From the NCBI RefSeq assembly GCF_021730395.1, contig NC_069365.1:21302001-21366000 (forward strand): DNA of 64,000 bases, read 5' to 3'. Shown in pieces: positions 36,584 through 50,800 of the stretch (the first letter of the stretch is position 1; the number at the start of each line of letters is the position of its first letter). The notes beneath the pieces were generated by a model. It was not told the DNA's origin, did not search any database, and saw nothing but the letters and a program-made list of their open reading frames with translations. Position numbers and translations under genes: made by a program. The stretch is from Mercenaria mercenaria (taxonomy: Eukaryota; Mollusca; Bivalvia; Venerida; Veneridae).

Positions 36584-37744
36584 TAAGGACGTATGTTAGA
36601 ATTTGGTGCGAAAATTTTCCCAATAACAGAATTTCTTCAAACTTTGGCTATTGAAGGACAATCATCTAAGAAACAAAAAAATGCAATAAAAAACATAGGT
36701 CACTGGTATCAAAAAGAGTTATCTGCCCGTGAAAACGGCATTTCCCCCAAAAATGACGTTTTCAAGGGCAGATAACTCTTTTTCGAATCCGGTGACCTAT
36801 GATTTTTATTGCATTTTTAGCTCGACTATTCATAGAATAGTAGAGCTATTGGACTCGCCCATGCGTCGGCGTCCGCGTCGGCGTCTGCGTCGGCGTCTGC
36901 GTCCGCGTCCCGATTTGGTTAAGTTTTTGTATGTAAGCTGGTATCTCAGCAACCACTTGTGGGAATGGATTGAAACTTCACACACTTATTCTCTGTGATA
37001 AACTGACCTACATTGCACAGGTTCCATAACTCTATTATGCTTTTTTACATAATTATGCCCCTTTTTCGACTTAGAAATTTTTGGTTAAGGTTTTGTATGT
37101 AAGCTGGTATCTCAGTAACCACTTGTGGGAATGGATTGAAACTTCACAAACTTATTTACTGTGATAAACTGACTTACATTGCACAGGTTCCATAACTCTA
37201 TTTTGCTTTTTTACAAAATTATGCCCCTTTTTCGACTTAGAATTTTTTGGTGAAGGTTTTGTATGTAAGCTGGTATCTCAGTACTCACTAATTGGAATGG
37301 ATTGAAACTTCACACACTTGTTCACTGTCATGATCTGACATGCACAAAGCAGGTCCCATGACTTTATTTTGCTTTTTTTCAAAATTATGCCCCTTTTTCA
37401 ACATAGAAATTTTTGGTTAAGTTTTTGTATGTAAGCTGGTATCTCAGTATCCACTAATGGGAATGGATTGAAACTTCACACACTTGTCCACTGTCCTGAG
37501 CTGATAAGCACTATGCAGGTTCCATAACCCTATTTTGCTTTTTTACTAAATTATGTCCCTTTTTCGACTCGTATTCATTCAATCGACAAGGCTGTTGAAT
37601 AGTAGAGCGTTGCTGTCCTCTGACAGCTCTTGTTTTTATTTCTTAGATGATTGTCCTTCAATATCCAAAGTTTAAAGAAATTCTGTTATTGGGGAAAATT
37701 TTCGCCCATCTCATATACATTGAATTCTAGCGTACGCCTTTAAT
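36584..37744. mobile_element. Palindromic MITE split by a pearl-like insertion
   Basis: Outer arms: AAAATTTTCCCAATAACAG, AATTTCTTCAAACTTTGG and GGACAATCATCTAAGAAA at the left are mirrored by TTTCTTAGATGATTGTCC and CTGTTATTGGGGAAAATTTT at the right. An inner palindrome surrounds GAGTTATCTGCCC/GGGCAGATAACTC at 36717-36777. The 36818-37633 element interrupts the right arm inside an oligo-T. Confidence 0.85.
36818..37633 (+). mobile_element. Pearl-like element inserted in a palindromic MITE
   Basis: It starts TAGCTCGACTATTCATAGAA then TAGTAGAGCTA (a terminal hairpin) and ends CTGTCCTCTGACAG then CTCTTGT (hairpin plus tail). Four units of about 165 bp share GTATGTAAGCTGGTATCTCAG, GGAATGGATTGAAACTTCAC and TTATGCCCCTTTTTCGAC. 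A CGTCGGCGTCCG hexamer run lies near 36870. Confidence 0.92.
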
Positions 37745-38359
37745 AGACCAGAAAGTTTGTGGGTCTGTCTTTGTAGCCACTTATGGACAAGGTCACTGTT
37801 AAGTCAAGGCCACTGTTATGAAAAATATATAGAGAAAATGTTTAACCCCCTTCCTTAATTTTCATAGAATTTCTGTATCTCTTGTTGATTTAGTTCATGA
37901 ACTGTTTAATTAAAAGGTCCCATCAGTCTCCTTTTTGCATATATAGTTAATTTAAAAGTTAAACAAAGTATTAGTGTTTTTTTTTTTTTAAGTACTCCTG
38001 TACCAGGCAATTTTTAACCTTCTGAAAGCTATTTTTCATTGGCTTCTGTTAAATTTTCAGTAGATTTGTCGTTTATGAATAATTTATTGAATTCTTGGAT
38101 AAAATCATAGCGAAACACGTTGTAGAATTTCATTTTGCCAGTGATTAAGTTTTGAAAGATCCTATAAATCGTGTTTTCTAAAAAAAAAAAATTCTTCACA
38201 GAAACATTACACAAATAATCTCTCTGCCAATATCACTTTTCTCAACTCTTTGGCATGGTTATGATGAACAAATTTTAAAATTACAGCTTTCTAAACTTTG
38301 AAATGAAAATATTAAAATAATGGATTGGATTATTTAGATTCAGATTCTCAGGACCAAGT

Positions 38360-38879
38360 ATGAACTTGCTACAGAAAAGTTGCCTAGACTTGAGACTGAA
38401 GTCAGTTTTCCAAGCCATAGGATACTTAACTGTTAATGCAAGGCGGGTATCAGAGCTTTGTCAAAGGAGATCACTGTGTCAGAAATGTTATAGCTCTTTA
38501 TGCAGAAGAAGGACTCCAGTTTCAGAACTATATTCTCAGGATTTAAATATACATAGACGAAACCTGCATGAACATTCATCAAAATTGTTTACTGATTCAT
38601 CCCTTCTTTCATATAAAGATCACTCTGTTATCATTAATAGAAGAGTTCATTGCCAACATACAGGGGTGAAAGAATTGAACAAAGTTCAGAATAGATGGCT
38701 AAATAACTACACATATCATGGACAGTGTAGGAAATATTGTTCAGCAGATTTGCTTAGTTGTGGAAATAGTTCAGTATGGCAGCACATGGAGAGTCGAGGA
38801 ATGAAAAGCGGACGTGATAAAGTAGGCCAGACTGTTGATGAAATTCTTAACCCTATAGACAGGCTCCAGCAGTTTGTTG
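38360..38879 (+). CDS. GTPBP8: GTPBP8 exon 1 (residues 1-173 plus one base)
   Basis: This open exon carries the N-terminal extension. It starts MNLLQKSCLDLRLKSVF and contains the basic cluster CRRR near residue 48. It ends with one base of an Ala codon before the donor GTAAGG at 38880. The extension has no recognised domain. Presequence plus lineage-specific linker is the likeliest reading. Confidence 0.88.
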
Positions 38880-41800
38880 GTAAGGAAACTTTCATTCTAG
38901 TATCAGTTAGCCTTAACTAAAAATATACTTGTTCTCTTTATCAGACTGAATACTTAGTAAATATTAATTAGTAGTTCCCTACTGTCCCTCGGTCTCTTAC
39001 TGTCAATCAGTCAGTCAGTGTATGCTTTCTTGTCCAGTCCACAACTCTGCCATCTGTCAAGAGAGTATTAATAATACTTTACAAAAGTACTGCCCAAAAT
39101 AAGGCAGTCTGTCTTGCAAAAAGCATTTAATTATTCTTTATAACAGTCATTCTAAAGCCAACTATTTGTAAATTAGACCATTTTTGAAAAAAAAAAAATG
39201 TTACAGTTTTCTCTGCGGATAATGGACTGGTAATACAATGCCAATGGGCAATTTTTGTTGAATTATAAATGTACTATTGTTACGCAGTTTGATACTCTTT
39301 GGATGTATAGTAGCTCAACATGCACATGGCTGTCTGTGAAAACCAGAGAATGCCAAAATGGTGCAGAGATAATACATAACTTGCCTAGTGTCAGTGTGGG
39401 TCCACTACTTAATTCAGACACAGTCTTTCTTTTGGAAAATATATCTCATTAGTCTGTAATCAAGATTAAAGCCTTTGCCATAACCAAGATTAAAGCCATC
39501 CTGTAATCAAGATTAAAGCATTCATTGTAATCGAGATGATACCCTGTACAGTAATCAAGGGGAAAGCCATCCCATTAAGATTTAAGCCTTCAAATTAACT
39601 CAGATGTAAACTTTTTTTCTTTTTTTAACATTTTGTTTGATATATACAATACCTTATTACAGCTGTACCTCTACTGCCAGAGAAGGATTACATGTTTAGA
39701 CCATCGGAAGAGGAGGTAGCTGAAGCACAGCAGTTGTTTATATCTGGCCCCAAACATGATATAAAGTTCCTGAAGTCTGCAGTGTTTGAGGAACATCTGC
39801 CAGATTATGAACTTCCAGAGGTAAGAAATTGATTTTGTGGTATTTGTTCCTTCTCAAATAGCCTTTTAATTCTGACTTACAAAAAAGGAGCAGTAAAAAC
39901 ATGAAAGGTTAGACTACATGGCAACCATTCAAGTGGAGGTTTATTTAGAGAAATCAGCTTTAAATTGTTTCATTTCACTTAAATATATTGCATGAATTTT
40001 GTTTATGAATTGCACAGTCAAACATGTTTGAAGCAGCTAATTGTGGAAATTGGTAGAACAGCTACTTAAGGTAGAAACCCCTTACACCACATGTGGATTT
40101 TTTTTTCAGCTTCGTTGAAATGCAGTTGCATAAATCTTATGAATGACTTATCATCTATTTTTAGATTACAGTCTGGAAACAATTGTATTAAAGAGCGATT
40201 GTACTTCATATTGGAAACAGTCTCCCTACCTCCATTCATTTTTGAATTCAAGTCTACATTTTAAAATGTTAAATTTGGGAAACAGATTTTAGTTTTGCGT
40301 GTTTTGTTTGCAATAAAACATGGTTTTTAGTTCAGATGCATATATATATAGTAATCTAATCACAAAGGCCGAAGGTGAACGAAAAAACGTGTTTTATTTG
40401 CCAACAAAGCAGGCAAAACTAACATCTGTTTCATACCAGATGTCGGACACATACACAATCAGTCATTTAGTTCAAAATTGTTGAAGAGTGGTTTACCAGG
40501 ACAAGAAGTGCAAAAATATTTTGATGACCTATCAGTTGCTGTTAAGCGTCCAATACTATAATACTACTGTATTTCAAATACATTTTTTTAAATCATGAAA
40601 ATGTCTGTCAGATCAGTTTCAGTCCGAAACAGATAATGATTTTAAGTTTCTCTGACCAAAAGTCTGGTGGCTGTCTATCAGTTTCTTGAAGCCTGATATA
40701 ATTTGCCATAGTTACAGTTTAGGACTTTTAAGACCTTGTATTAAGTGTTCAAGAAACAAACCTGCCATATAGTACTTGTTACGTCATTTCACATAACTTA
40801 TCTTTTTCCATGATCTTAAATTCTTGTTTGATCTCCTAGCAATTAGATTTAGAAACCTATGCTTTTCAGGTGGCATTTATTGGCAGAAGCAATGTCGGAA
40901 AATCATCTTTGATACAAATGCTGCTAAGTCATACGGATGCTCTGGTCAGGGTCTCCAAAAAACCTGTAAGTTTGTTGTTATCAACAATTACTATGAAATT
41001 GTTTAATTTTGTGGGTGTGTCATTTTTCTGGCTTTGTTCAGACTGACTACTGTAAAAGCAGAATTTTTCGCGGGGATTCGCTATATACACGAGGCCCTAC
41101 ATGTCGTGAAAACTAATCCTAGCATAAATATTCCCCATTAGTAATATTCAATTAAAGTAGGATACTATTTTTAGCTCCACTATTCAAAGAGTAGGTAGAG
41201 CTATTGGACTCACTCATGGGTCGGCATCAGTGTCCGTGTCCGCATCAGCCTCAGCGTCCCGATTTGATTAGGTTTTTGTATGTAAGCTGGTATCTTAGTA
41301 ACCACTAATGGGAATGGATTGAAACTTCACACACTTACGCACTGTGATAAACTGACTTATATTGCACAGATTCCATAACACTGTTTTGCTTTTTTACAAA
41401 ATTATGCCCCTTTTTTCAACAGCTGTGTTTGTTTAGGTTTTTGTATGTAAACTGGTATCTCAGTACTCACTAATGAGAATGGATTGAAACTTCACACACT
41501 TGTTCACTGTCATGATCTGACATGCCGTGCACAGGTTTCATAACTCTGCTTAGCATTTTTACAGAGTTATGCCCCTTTTTCGACTTAGCAATTTTGGTTA
41601 AGTTTTTGTATGTAAGCTGGTATCTCAGTACACACAAGAGCCCACCCGCTTAGCTCAGTAGGGAGAGCATTGGTCTACAGATCATGGGGTCGCGAGTTTG
41701 ATCCCGGGGCGGGGTGTATGTTATCTGTGACGATTTGATAAAAGACATTGTGTCTGAAATCATTTGTCCTCCACCTCTGATATTTCATGTGGGGAAGCTG

Positions 41801-44800
41801 GCAGTTACTTGCAGAGAACAGGTTTGTACTGGTACAGAATCATGAAACACTGGCTAGGTTAACTGCCTGCCGTTACATGACTGAAATACTGTTGAAAAAT
41901 GGCATTAAACCCAAAAACAAACAAATAGTACCCACAAATGGGAATGGATTGAAACTTAACACAGTTGTCCACTGTCATGAACTAATATGCATTTTTACAG
42001 GTTCCATAACCCTGTTTTATAATTTTACAAAATTATTCCCCTTTTTCAACTTTTGTCTTCATTCATCTGACAAGGCAGTTTAATAGTCGAGTGTTGAGCT
42101 CTTGTTACTATTTGGCAAATATTAGGCCTCGTGAACATATTAAAAATTTCAAATTCGCAAAATTTTGACACAGTCAAAATAGTGCTTTTACATTATTTTG
42201 TGGAGATAGGAATTTGTGGAATTTAAGATTTGAACAGAAAATGAATCGGAGTTTTATTTTCTGTGTGATTCAGTTTAGTTGATTGGTGCAACCATGAATT
42301 GGTCTGCCACAGATGTTTACTTGATGGTTTCTTGATTTCCAATTTATTTCACACGATACCACTGTTGAGTAAGATCTCCAACATAGAATTTGATGTTGTT
42401 TCCTTCAAATGAATACCTTAGTCAGGGGAGGACCATAGAATTATTTTTAAACTTCACTTGTGATTAGATTTTGACCCATGATCATTGAGATAGCTGTCAT
42501 ATTCTCTGCTGCTACTTTGCTTCTTAAATGTTTACTAAAATCACACTGTTCTTGCAGCTCAATTTTTGTCCTTTAAAATGATTCACCTAGAACAAGGCAC
42601 TTATAGACATGAGATAAACTTTTCCAAGTGAATGACTAAAACTTCACCCTAAATATTTTTTTACATCAAAGTAAGTTTAATTTGCACTTACAGTTAAGGA
42701 ACTGTTACATAGGAATTACCATTTAACTTGTAAATGGGAGAGATTCTTAAAAATGTTTGTTTTTGATAATTTTAAATGATGTATTACCTTTGTATGTTTT
42801 TTTTTCAGGGCAGCACAAAGTTACTGAACTTTTTCCAAGTTGGGAAGAGGTTTACGCTAGTTGATATGCCTGGGTATGGATACAATATGCCAGAGCACTA
42901 CGCATCATCTGTTGAAAATTTCCTCTCAACAAGAAAAAAGTTTGTATCTTGTTTGAATATTGAAGGTGCACACTTTCAGCTATTTGTCAAATAGGGGAAT
43001 CTTTGCATATAAGTAAACAATGTCAGTGTGTTTTTTATGCCCCCGAAGGGAGGCATATTAGTTTTCAACTGTCCGTCCGTTCGTTAGTTCGTTTGTCACA
43101 ACGTTAACTTTTTGCATGAAGGCACTTACTCGCGAACCACTGCACCCAGGACCTTCAGACTTCACATGCTGATAGTACTTAATGAGTACACACGGCCCCT
43201 ATTGACTTTGGGGTCACCAGATCAAAGGTCAAGGTCACCAGGTCAAAGGTCAAGGCGCTGCAGGGGCATATGTCACCATTAGTGACAGCTCTTGTTTTTC
43301 CAGTTCTTGGGTAATGGTTGATGGGCTCTTTGGAGGGGAAATCGTGCCTTAACGATTAAAAAAGTGGAAAATTCATGTTGTAATGAAAATAGTATTTATC
43401 TTAAATATGTTACACTTATATATAATAAGATGAAAATGGCTTTAAAGTTCATTGTTTTTGTTTTAAATGGTATGGTTTACATATATTCTACCTGGTAATA
43501 GGTTTGGTTTCAAAATGTAAAAAGAGGATAAACTCTTTTGGAGGGGAATTTTTGTCAAAAATGGGGGGGAAACACTTTTTGGAGATTGAAAAAGGCCCCC
43601 TAAAACACACACACCAGATAATGTCATGAAATACTTAAAAACTGAAAAGACGGATTATAGTTGTCTAGTGAAAAGATTTTACAAAGACTTTTATACAGTT
43701 TAATGTCCTTGAAGATACTCAAAATGCAGATTTTACAAATACTTTAATAAAGTTTGATGCCCTGACATTTGCTCACATGTAGTATTATCCCTCTTTACCA
43801 ATTAAAAGCAGAGCTTCCCCTTTGATTTGGTAAAGATACGGATTTTTGACTGTATCTAAGTAATCTATTGATGGATCTTCATGAAACTACATAAATATAG
43901 ACCACTATAGGGCATACATGCACATATATTTTCATCAGGATCTCTTCTTTTTTGCCCTTTTTGAGTCGGCTAAAGGCTGAAAGCCTTTTGACGAGTCCTT
44001 GCTGTTCAGCGATTCTCTAAATGGACTGAATAACATGTGAAGGGATGTAGTTCCATTAGATTTCTCAAACTTCAAACAGTTCACTGCATGAATGAAGTTA
44101 AGTTGTGTCAATTCCCTTTGCTATGACCAATATACGATGTAATCTGTCATATTTATGACTTGTAATTGTGCAATACTTGAATGTAACTCATTAAGCATAA
44201 ATGTGCATTTCAAGAATTGCGCAGGCTTACAAAGCTTGGGTAACATCCAGCGAAAGACAAAAAATAGTTCCACAGGGCTCCAGATAAGATGTGTATTAGC
44301 GTAAATTACGTATAGAAATAATGCAAATACGCATGTCTAATAATTTCTAAGCGTGTAAAAACGTATATAAAATTACAGAGACGCACACAGTGCTTTTTTA
44401 AAAACAAAATCTGAATCGTCCGGATGCGTTAGGTAACATAGCCCATCAGCCTTAATTCTCCCACATTGAACGTAAACACGCATCGTATGATTTCTATAAA
44501 CTTTGCGTGGGTTGAATTTTGCAGTCATTAAACGGATAAATTATCGGAAGAAGAAGCTCTTACTGGTTTGTTTAGTTACTACTGATATTAAAAATGATTT
44601 TAATTCTTATTTTTCGAGAAATAAACAGATCGGCGAAACTTTAAATTGTATTTTCTTGTAGTTTTTGAAATCGAAAGTGGATCGTCTATGTTTGGCTGCC
44701 CTTACAGAAGAAAAAGGCCTGCTGCGTACTCTTGCTGTGTACATACAGCGTATATGATGCATACATGATGTGTACTGAAATCAAGGGCTTTAAATAGTAC

Positions 44801-47800
44801 GCAGGATATACACCGCACATACACCGATTGTACGTTTGTAGTACACTTTTGACATGCAAATGAGCTCTGCCGCGTACTACTTGCTGCGTACATGCTGTGG
44901 ACTACATAGTACACAGGATGTATGCTGGAGGATTTTAGTATGCGGGAAATAGTACGCAAATGTACGTGGCACATACACTTTTCACATGCAAATGAGCCTG
45001 CGGTGTACTACCCCTGCGGCGTACATGCTGTGTACTCCTGTGGCGTACATGCTGTGTACTCCTGCGGTGTACATGCTGTGTACTCCTGGCCAGAGTCCTG
45101 CGGCGTACATGCTGTGTACTCCTGCTGCATACATGCTGTGTACTCTTGTGGCGAAACTGCTGTGATAATGTAAATTCCTTACCCCACCAACTTTTGTATG
45201 CAAATGCTGATCATTTGGACAGAAAAAAACAGAAAAAAGATAAGTGACATGCTTCAATAAGTATTTACCCTTACCAAAATAATGTAGATTGATGTTATCA
45301 AATAAATTAGTATGCTTTTCTTCATCCACTTTTCAATGAAATAAATCAATTTTTGTAGCATGTAATTTGGTAAACATTTGAAGAAAATGGCGTAACTGCA
45401 TCAAGGGGAAACAACTTTAATGCAACTAAATATAAGTGTTATGATTTATTATAGACGATGTGTGCGTAGTATGTATTTATTTTGATTAAAATCCATCTGA
45501 GAACAATCTAGGACTGGAATTATATAAGCATTTATACACTTTTACGTCCGTAAAAAGTAGCGCACCAAAAAATTTTGGATTGATTTTTTTCAATGGGGCG
45601 AGCGCAATTAGCCAAAAACGTTCTGAAAATATACGAGCGGCAAATCCGATGAACAACTTTTTAATCTGGTGAGGCCTTAATGAGTTAACATAATGAGCAT
45701 TAAAGCCTTTATAAAACATGATAGAATGGTGTTTTGCTTAAGAGTATTCAAATAACAGTGAGAGCTATTAATTCTTCTCATTCGGGCGCTGTTGAGGCAT
45801 TATCTTGGTAATTATTTCATGTATTACAAATTGTAATGCAATGAAGTTCAAATAAGGCTTTTCAATTATCCAAGTTAGAAAGCTCCAGGATTAATTCAAA
45901 ATGAAAAAGAATATACATTTTTACACTGCATGCAAGGTGCAGCTCAGAAATCACTAAGATGTAAGCTTCACAAATGAACATTGCAAATAGTAAATGGCAA
46001 ATTTTCATTGTTCAGAATACCGGTAATCTGAACTATTCTATGCTATTAAGATAAAAGTTACTCGGAAATCAAGTTCTTGCTTCCAAAAAAAAAAAAAAAT
46101 GTCCAAATCCTTCCTGCATGAAGTGTACTTCAGATTTTTACCTAAAAAAATTCAAAGTATAAACACCAAAAGAAAATGAACAAGTCCCTCCCGCATATAT
46201 GAAGTTTACTTCAGACTTTAACTTATAAAAAAAAAACTGAGTATAAATGCCAAAAGAAATTGTACAAGTCTTTCCCGCGTATATGAAGTGTACTGCACAA
46301 ATTTCAAAGTATCTGAGGTGTACATGCAGTGTACTATTTTCTTGTACAAGTCCCTCCTGCGTACATGCAGTGTACTCCTTAAATTTTCAGAGTCTGTGCT
46401 GCGTACTTGAAGTGTACTAGTGACCTCCTGCGTACATGTTGTGTACTCGTCGAAATAGTATGCGGCATGTACGCGGCATGCGGTGTATGTAAAATGTACT
46501 CCTCTGGCGTACTACTTTGTTCGCGGCATATACACAGCAAATACGCAGCATGTACGCCACAGAGGCTTGCTTCTGTAAGGGTGCTTTCATGAAACGAAAC
46601 AACTTTTTTATGAAAAGATTTAAATAAGAGGTAATCTAACCATAAACTTCAATGTCAGATACTGCCAATTGCTGCTAAATGTCTTCGTATCATCACAATT
46701 TGTAAAATATATTGTTGAAACTGGAGAAAAGTGTAATCGTATCCGGATATAATATTTTGGGTAAATATCGAGCTGTGTTATGAAATTTTAAGAAAAAAAC
46801 TAAAAACAAACTGAAACTGGTAGACTATACTGTCAGTACATCAATCATTAGCCGACTCAGGCCCTTCAGGCCTTTGATTTTACTTTACAATCCATAAATT
46901 CCCACATAACAAAGTACATGTAAACCCTGTTGGATCGTCTTGAAATTTAGAACAAGTATGGATAACTTTAGGGCAATGGTACATGCGTTTCTTTCTTCAA
47001 TGACTGCTGAGTTATTTCCCTTTAATTGTTTTAAAATTCCAAAAGTCCTAGAAGACAAAGTAATCAATTGATGGATCTTCATGAAACTTATAGATCACTA
47101 TAGAGCAGACTTTTCCCAATAATTATGTAAAAACTAGGAACCAACAAACTACTGCACTGTCCTCTTGTACATTTGGAAATTAAACATCTTTTAAGATATA
47201 CCTCCTCATCCCCAAACTACTTACTTGGGTTATCAGTTATGGAATTTTGAAAGTAAGATCTATCAATAGTGCTATCATTGTTATAAATAATCCTGTTACA
47301 TGTTAAACTGAAATCATTTTGCATTTCATGAGCATGAAATTTAATTTTGTGGGCAAAGTTCAACAAAAACAACAATTTTATAGAGACATGAATGTGGGAT
47401 TTCAAATTTTGAAGATGAAACAAATGGAAAATTTACTTATTCATGGATTATTGCAACAACGAAATTCACAAAAAATATTCCACCACAAAAATTTATGATT
47501 TTAGAGTAATTTAAGACTACTCGAGTACATGTACACGGACCAGTCTCAGTTTTAAAATAGGCCACCTTAGCCTTTATCTGTGCAAACATGAAATTACAAC
47601 ATGCCAGCAGAAACATTTTTTGGGCTGTGACAAATGTATGATTTGTCTTCTTTTAATGGCTTACTGTGATTTGTCTTCTTTTAACAGCTTACTGTCTTTA
47701 GAATGCATCTGCATGCCAAGTAAACAAAAGCCTAAATATTTACATTGTAACTGAGTTAGATTTTGTTTTATTCAGACTGAGTCGGACATTCATCTTGGTA

Positions 47801-50800
47801 GATAGTACTGTTGGGGTAACAGAAACTGATGTGATTGGACTGAATATGCTGGAAGAATTTCATATACCTTATGTTGTGAGTTTATAAATGGGCCATGATA
47901 TTTTGAAAGTGCTTTGAGTACCACATAATGTGTTATCTAGACTTAGGGAACTGATTTTAGAAACAGGAATATGAAACTGCACGGTTGTTTTACTCCAAAC
48001 AGCTATTTCATTGAGATCTGAATTGATTGATTTCCCATTAACAGGTAAAAGAAGGGGGAACCTTACTTGTTTGTTGGGATTTATTTTTGTGGATTGATGT
48101 AGCAATAAAATCCACAAAAAATAGTCCCCACCACAAAGAATAGTCCCCACCACAGAAAATAATGATTTCACAGTACAGTGTAACTTCCGAAAACCGGACC
48201 GCCTAAAAACCGGAAACCTTTGAAAACCGCATGAAAGCCAATGTCCCGTTTTATTTTGTTCTTATTTCTATATATTTTTAACCTCTGAAAACAGGAACTT
48301 CCGAATTCTGAAAACCGGACGATTTTTGAAGCTCCGTTTATATTTCAACACTAAAATTGACTTCTGAAAACCGAACAGCAAAATATTTGCTGGATTAAAA
48401 GTACAACCTGATAATCCAGAAACGCTGTCAACATGTTCTTTTGTTTATTTATTAGCGGTGCGCGTTTATTTTGACACGCTATATAATCACAATGATCATT
48501 TGATGCAAAAGTAAGGAAGTAATTAGCGATTACTTTCATTTGTATTCAATTTATGAAAATGTGATGAATTAAATATCTCATGTGTTAAAAACTTTCTTAA
48601 TGTTTGAACTAAAGAAAGATAGATTTTTAAATGATTAGTTACATCGATTAAACTATGCAATATCAACATTAATTAAAATTTAATGCTGACGAACTCGGGA
48701 CTCCAAAGATGGTAAAATGTAAATGGAAAATGTTTGCGTTAATGTAAAGTTCTGTTGTTTCTTTTTATACTTGTTATTTATGTATTTATTATCCTTAATG
48801 TTTGTAAATAATTGATTAATTATCTAATTAATTAATATGAAATTGTAAAATTAAAAAGGATAAAAATATCCTTCATCCTATGTGTAAGAAAACATAACTC
48901 TTATGCACCACGTCCACTTTGCCTACAAACTTTCAAACTTCTGAATTCCGGAAACTTCCAAAAACCGAACTTTTAGGCTGGTCCGGAGGTTGTTCGGTTT
49001 TCGGAAGTTACACTGTATTTGTGTTTCATCACTTTGAATCAAAACTTCCTTTTCCCACAGGTGAAAATATGGCATGCAAAAATGTTTCTGCTCCAAAGTA
49101 TAACTGGATTTTTGAAAAATTAATAATAGATTGATCAATGCAGTTTCATATAGCTCTAAGACTAGTGGAGAACTATGGTCAGACTTTGTGGTACTCCAAG
49201 TATGAAAAAGCCATACTGGGCTTTCATCACGGTAGATCCAGGGCTGTATGTGCAGTTTGTGTAACCTTTAAAAAAAGTAGTGCCTGGCACTGGCAGTTCT
49301 AAGTACTGCAATTTTAAAGTGAAATGACAAAATGTTTAGGATGTTTATTTAAAGTTTATTTAAAGATTGTTTAGAAAACAGTAATACTGCATATATTTTG
49401 CCACCTAGATCTGCTAGTGGTAAAGGAAAAGGTTTATTTTTGTCCAAACAGTTGTTTTGCATTTTCATTTTAGTTTGAAGATGACATTCTTACTCATTGA
49501 TGGTTATGGGCCAAACACAGTAGATGCAGAAAGATTTGAAATGATTAACTCCATGAATATAGATTATTGTGTATGTAAATTATGACAATGTTTCCTTACA
49601 TGGCAGTTTCCTAGGCTGTCAAGTTGAACACCTTCATTCAAAGAAAATATTTCATGAGTATTTTAAGGCCTTACTAAATTTTAGTAAAATGTTTCTAATA
49701 ATAGAAGATAAATCCAATATGAAAGCAATAAAAACAAATGTTTTACACCTGCAATATGCAGGGCTTCTTTGGGAGATCATTACTATATTTTGATGAGGGA
49801 CAACTCAATATCACTGTGGTAAGATGTTAACATAAAGCCATGTTGTGTTTATTGCTTGTTTTAGATTGTAATGACAAAGATTGATAAAGCTAAACCAGGC
49901 ACGCTGTTGAAGAGCTTTATGACAGTTTTAAAATACAGAAATAAAACGCATCACTGTTTTCCACAGCCTTTTCTTGTCAGGTGTGTATGATGTCTTACTC
50001 CATATTCTTTCTTAGTACATGTACATGTAAGTCAAAATTAAAGAGAACACCAAAAATGCAGTCCTAAAATTAATGTTGAAAAATATTCCTTTAGAATGAA
50101 TTATTCTTGATCATTCAAACTGATAAGTATAAAGGTTTCTTTTAACCCTTATTAATTTCATTAGAAAGAAATATAATATTGGTATTTTATTACATCATAT
50201 TGAAAATTCTGAAAATGTAATTGAAACAGTGGAAAAGAATGAAAGAATCTGTTACACTTTATTTGTGCATCCAAGTCATTACCTCTCATTCTAACACGAC
50301 CAGCAAATAACCTACATACATGTAGAGCAAAATCTATCTCGGGTTATTCTGCAATAAACCACTCGTGGCAATGACGTCATCCGATCCAGGGGCGTAGCAT
50401 GGTCGTAAAAAGCAGTTACTATTTTTATGCCCCCAAAGGGAGACATATTAGTTTTCAACTGTCCGTCCGTTAGTTCGTTTGTTTGTCACAATGTTAACTT
50501 TTTGCATGAAGGCACTTTACTCGCGAACCACTGCACCCAGGACCTTCAAACTTCACATGCTGATAGTACTTATTGAGTACACGACCCCTACTGACTTTGG
50601 GGTCACCAGGTCAAAGGTCAAGGTCACAGGGGCCAACGTTAACTTTTTGCATGAAGGCACTTTACTCGCGAACCACTGCACCCAGGACCTTCAAACTTCA
50701 CATGCTGATAGTACTTATTGAGTACACGACCTCTACTGACTTTGGGGTCACCTGGTCAAAGGTCAAGGTCACAGGGGCCATCGTTAACTTTTTGCATGAA

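Noticed and set aside
36729-36998. Frame of 89 codons with Arg-rich stretch RRRPRRRLRRRLRPRP
   Set aside because: The Arg run is the CGTCGGCGTCCG repeat near the start of the pearl-like element.
42940-42994. Exon 4 of GTPBP8 extended to the stop at 42992-42994
   Set aside because: The extension leaves the family sequence, whereas splicing at 42939 to 47776 restores RKKLSRTFILVDS in phase.
44702-46602. Open frames of 60-115 codons through the GTACATG arrays
   Set aside because: Produced by the repeat motif in overlapping frames on both strands.
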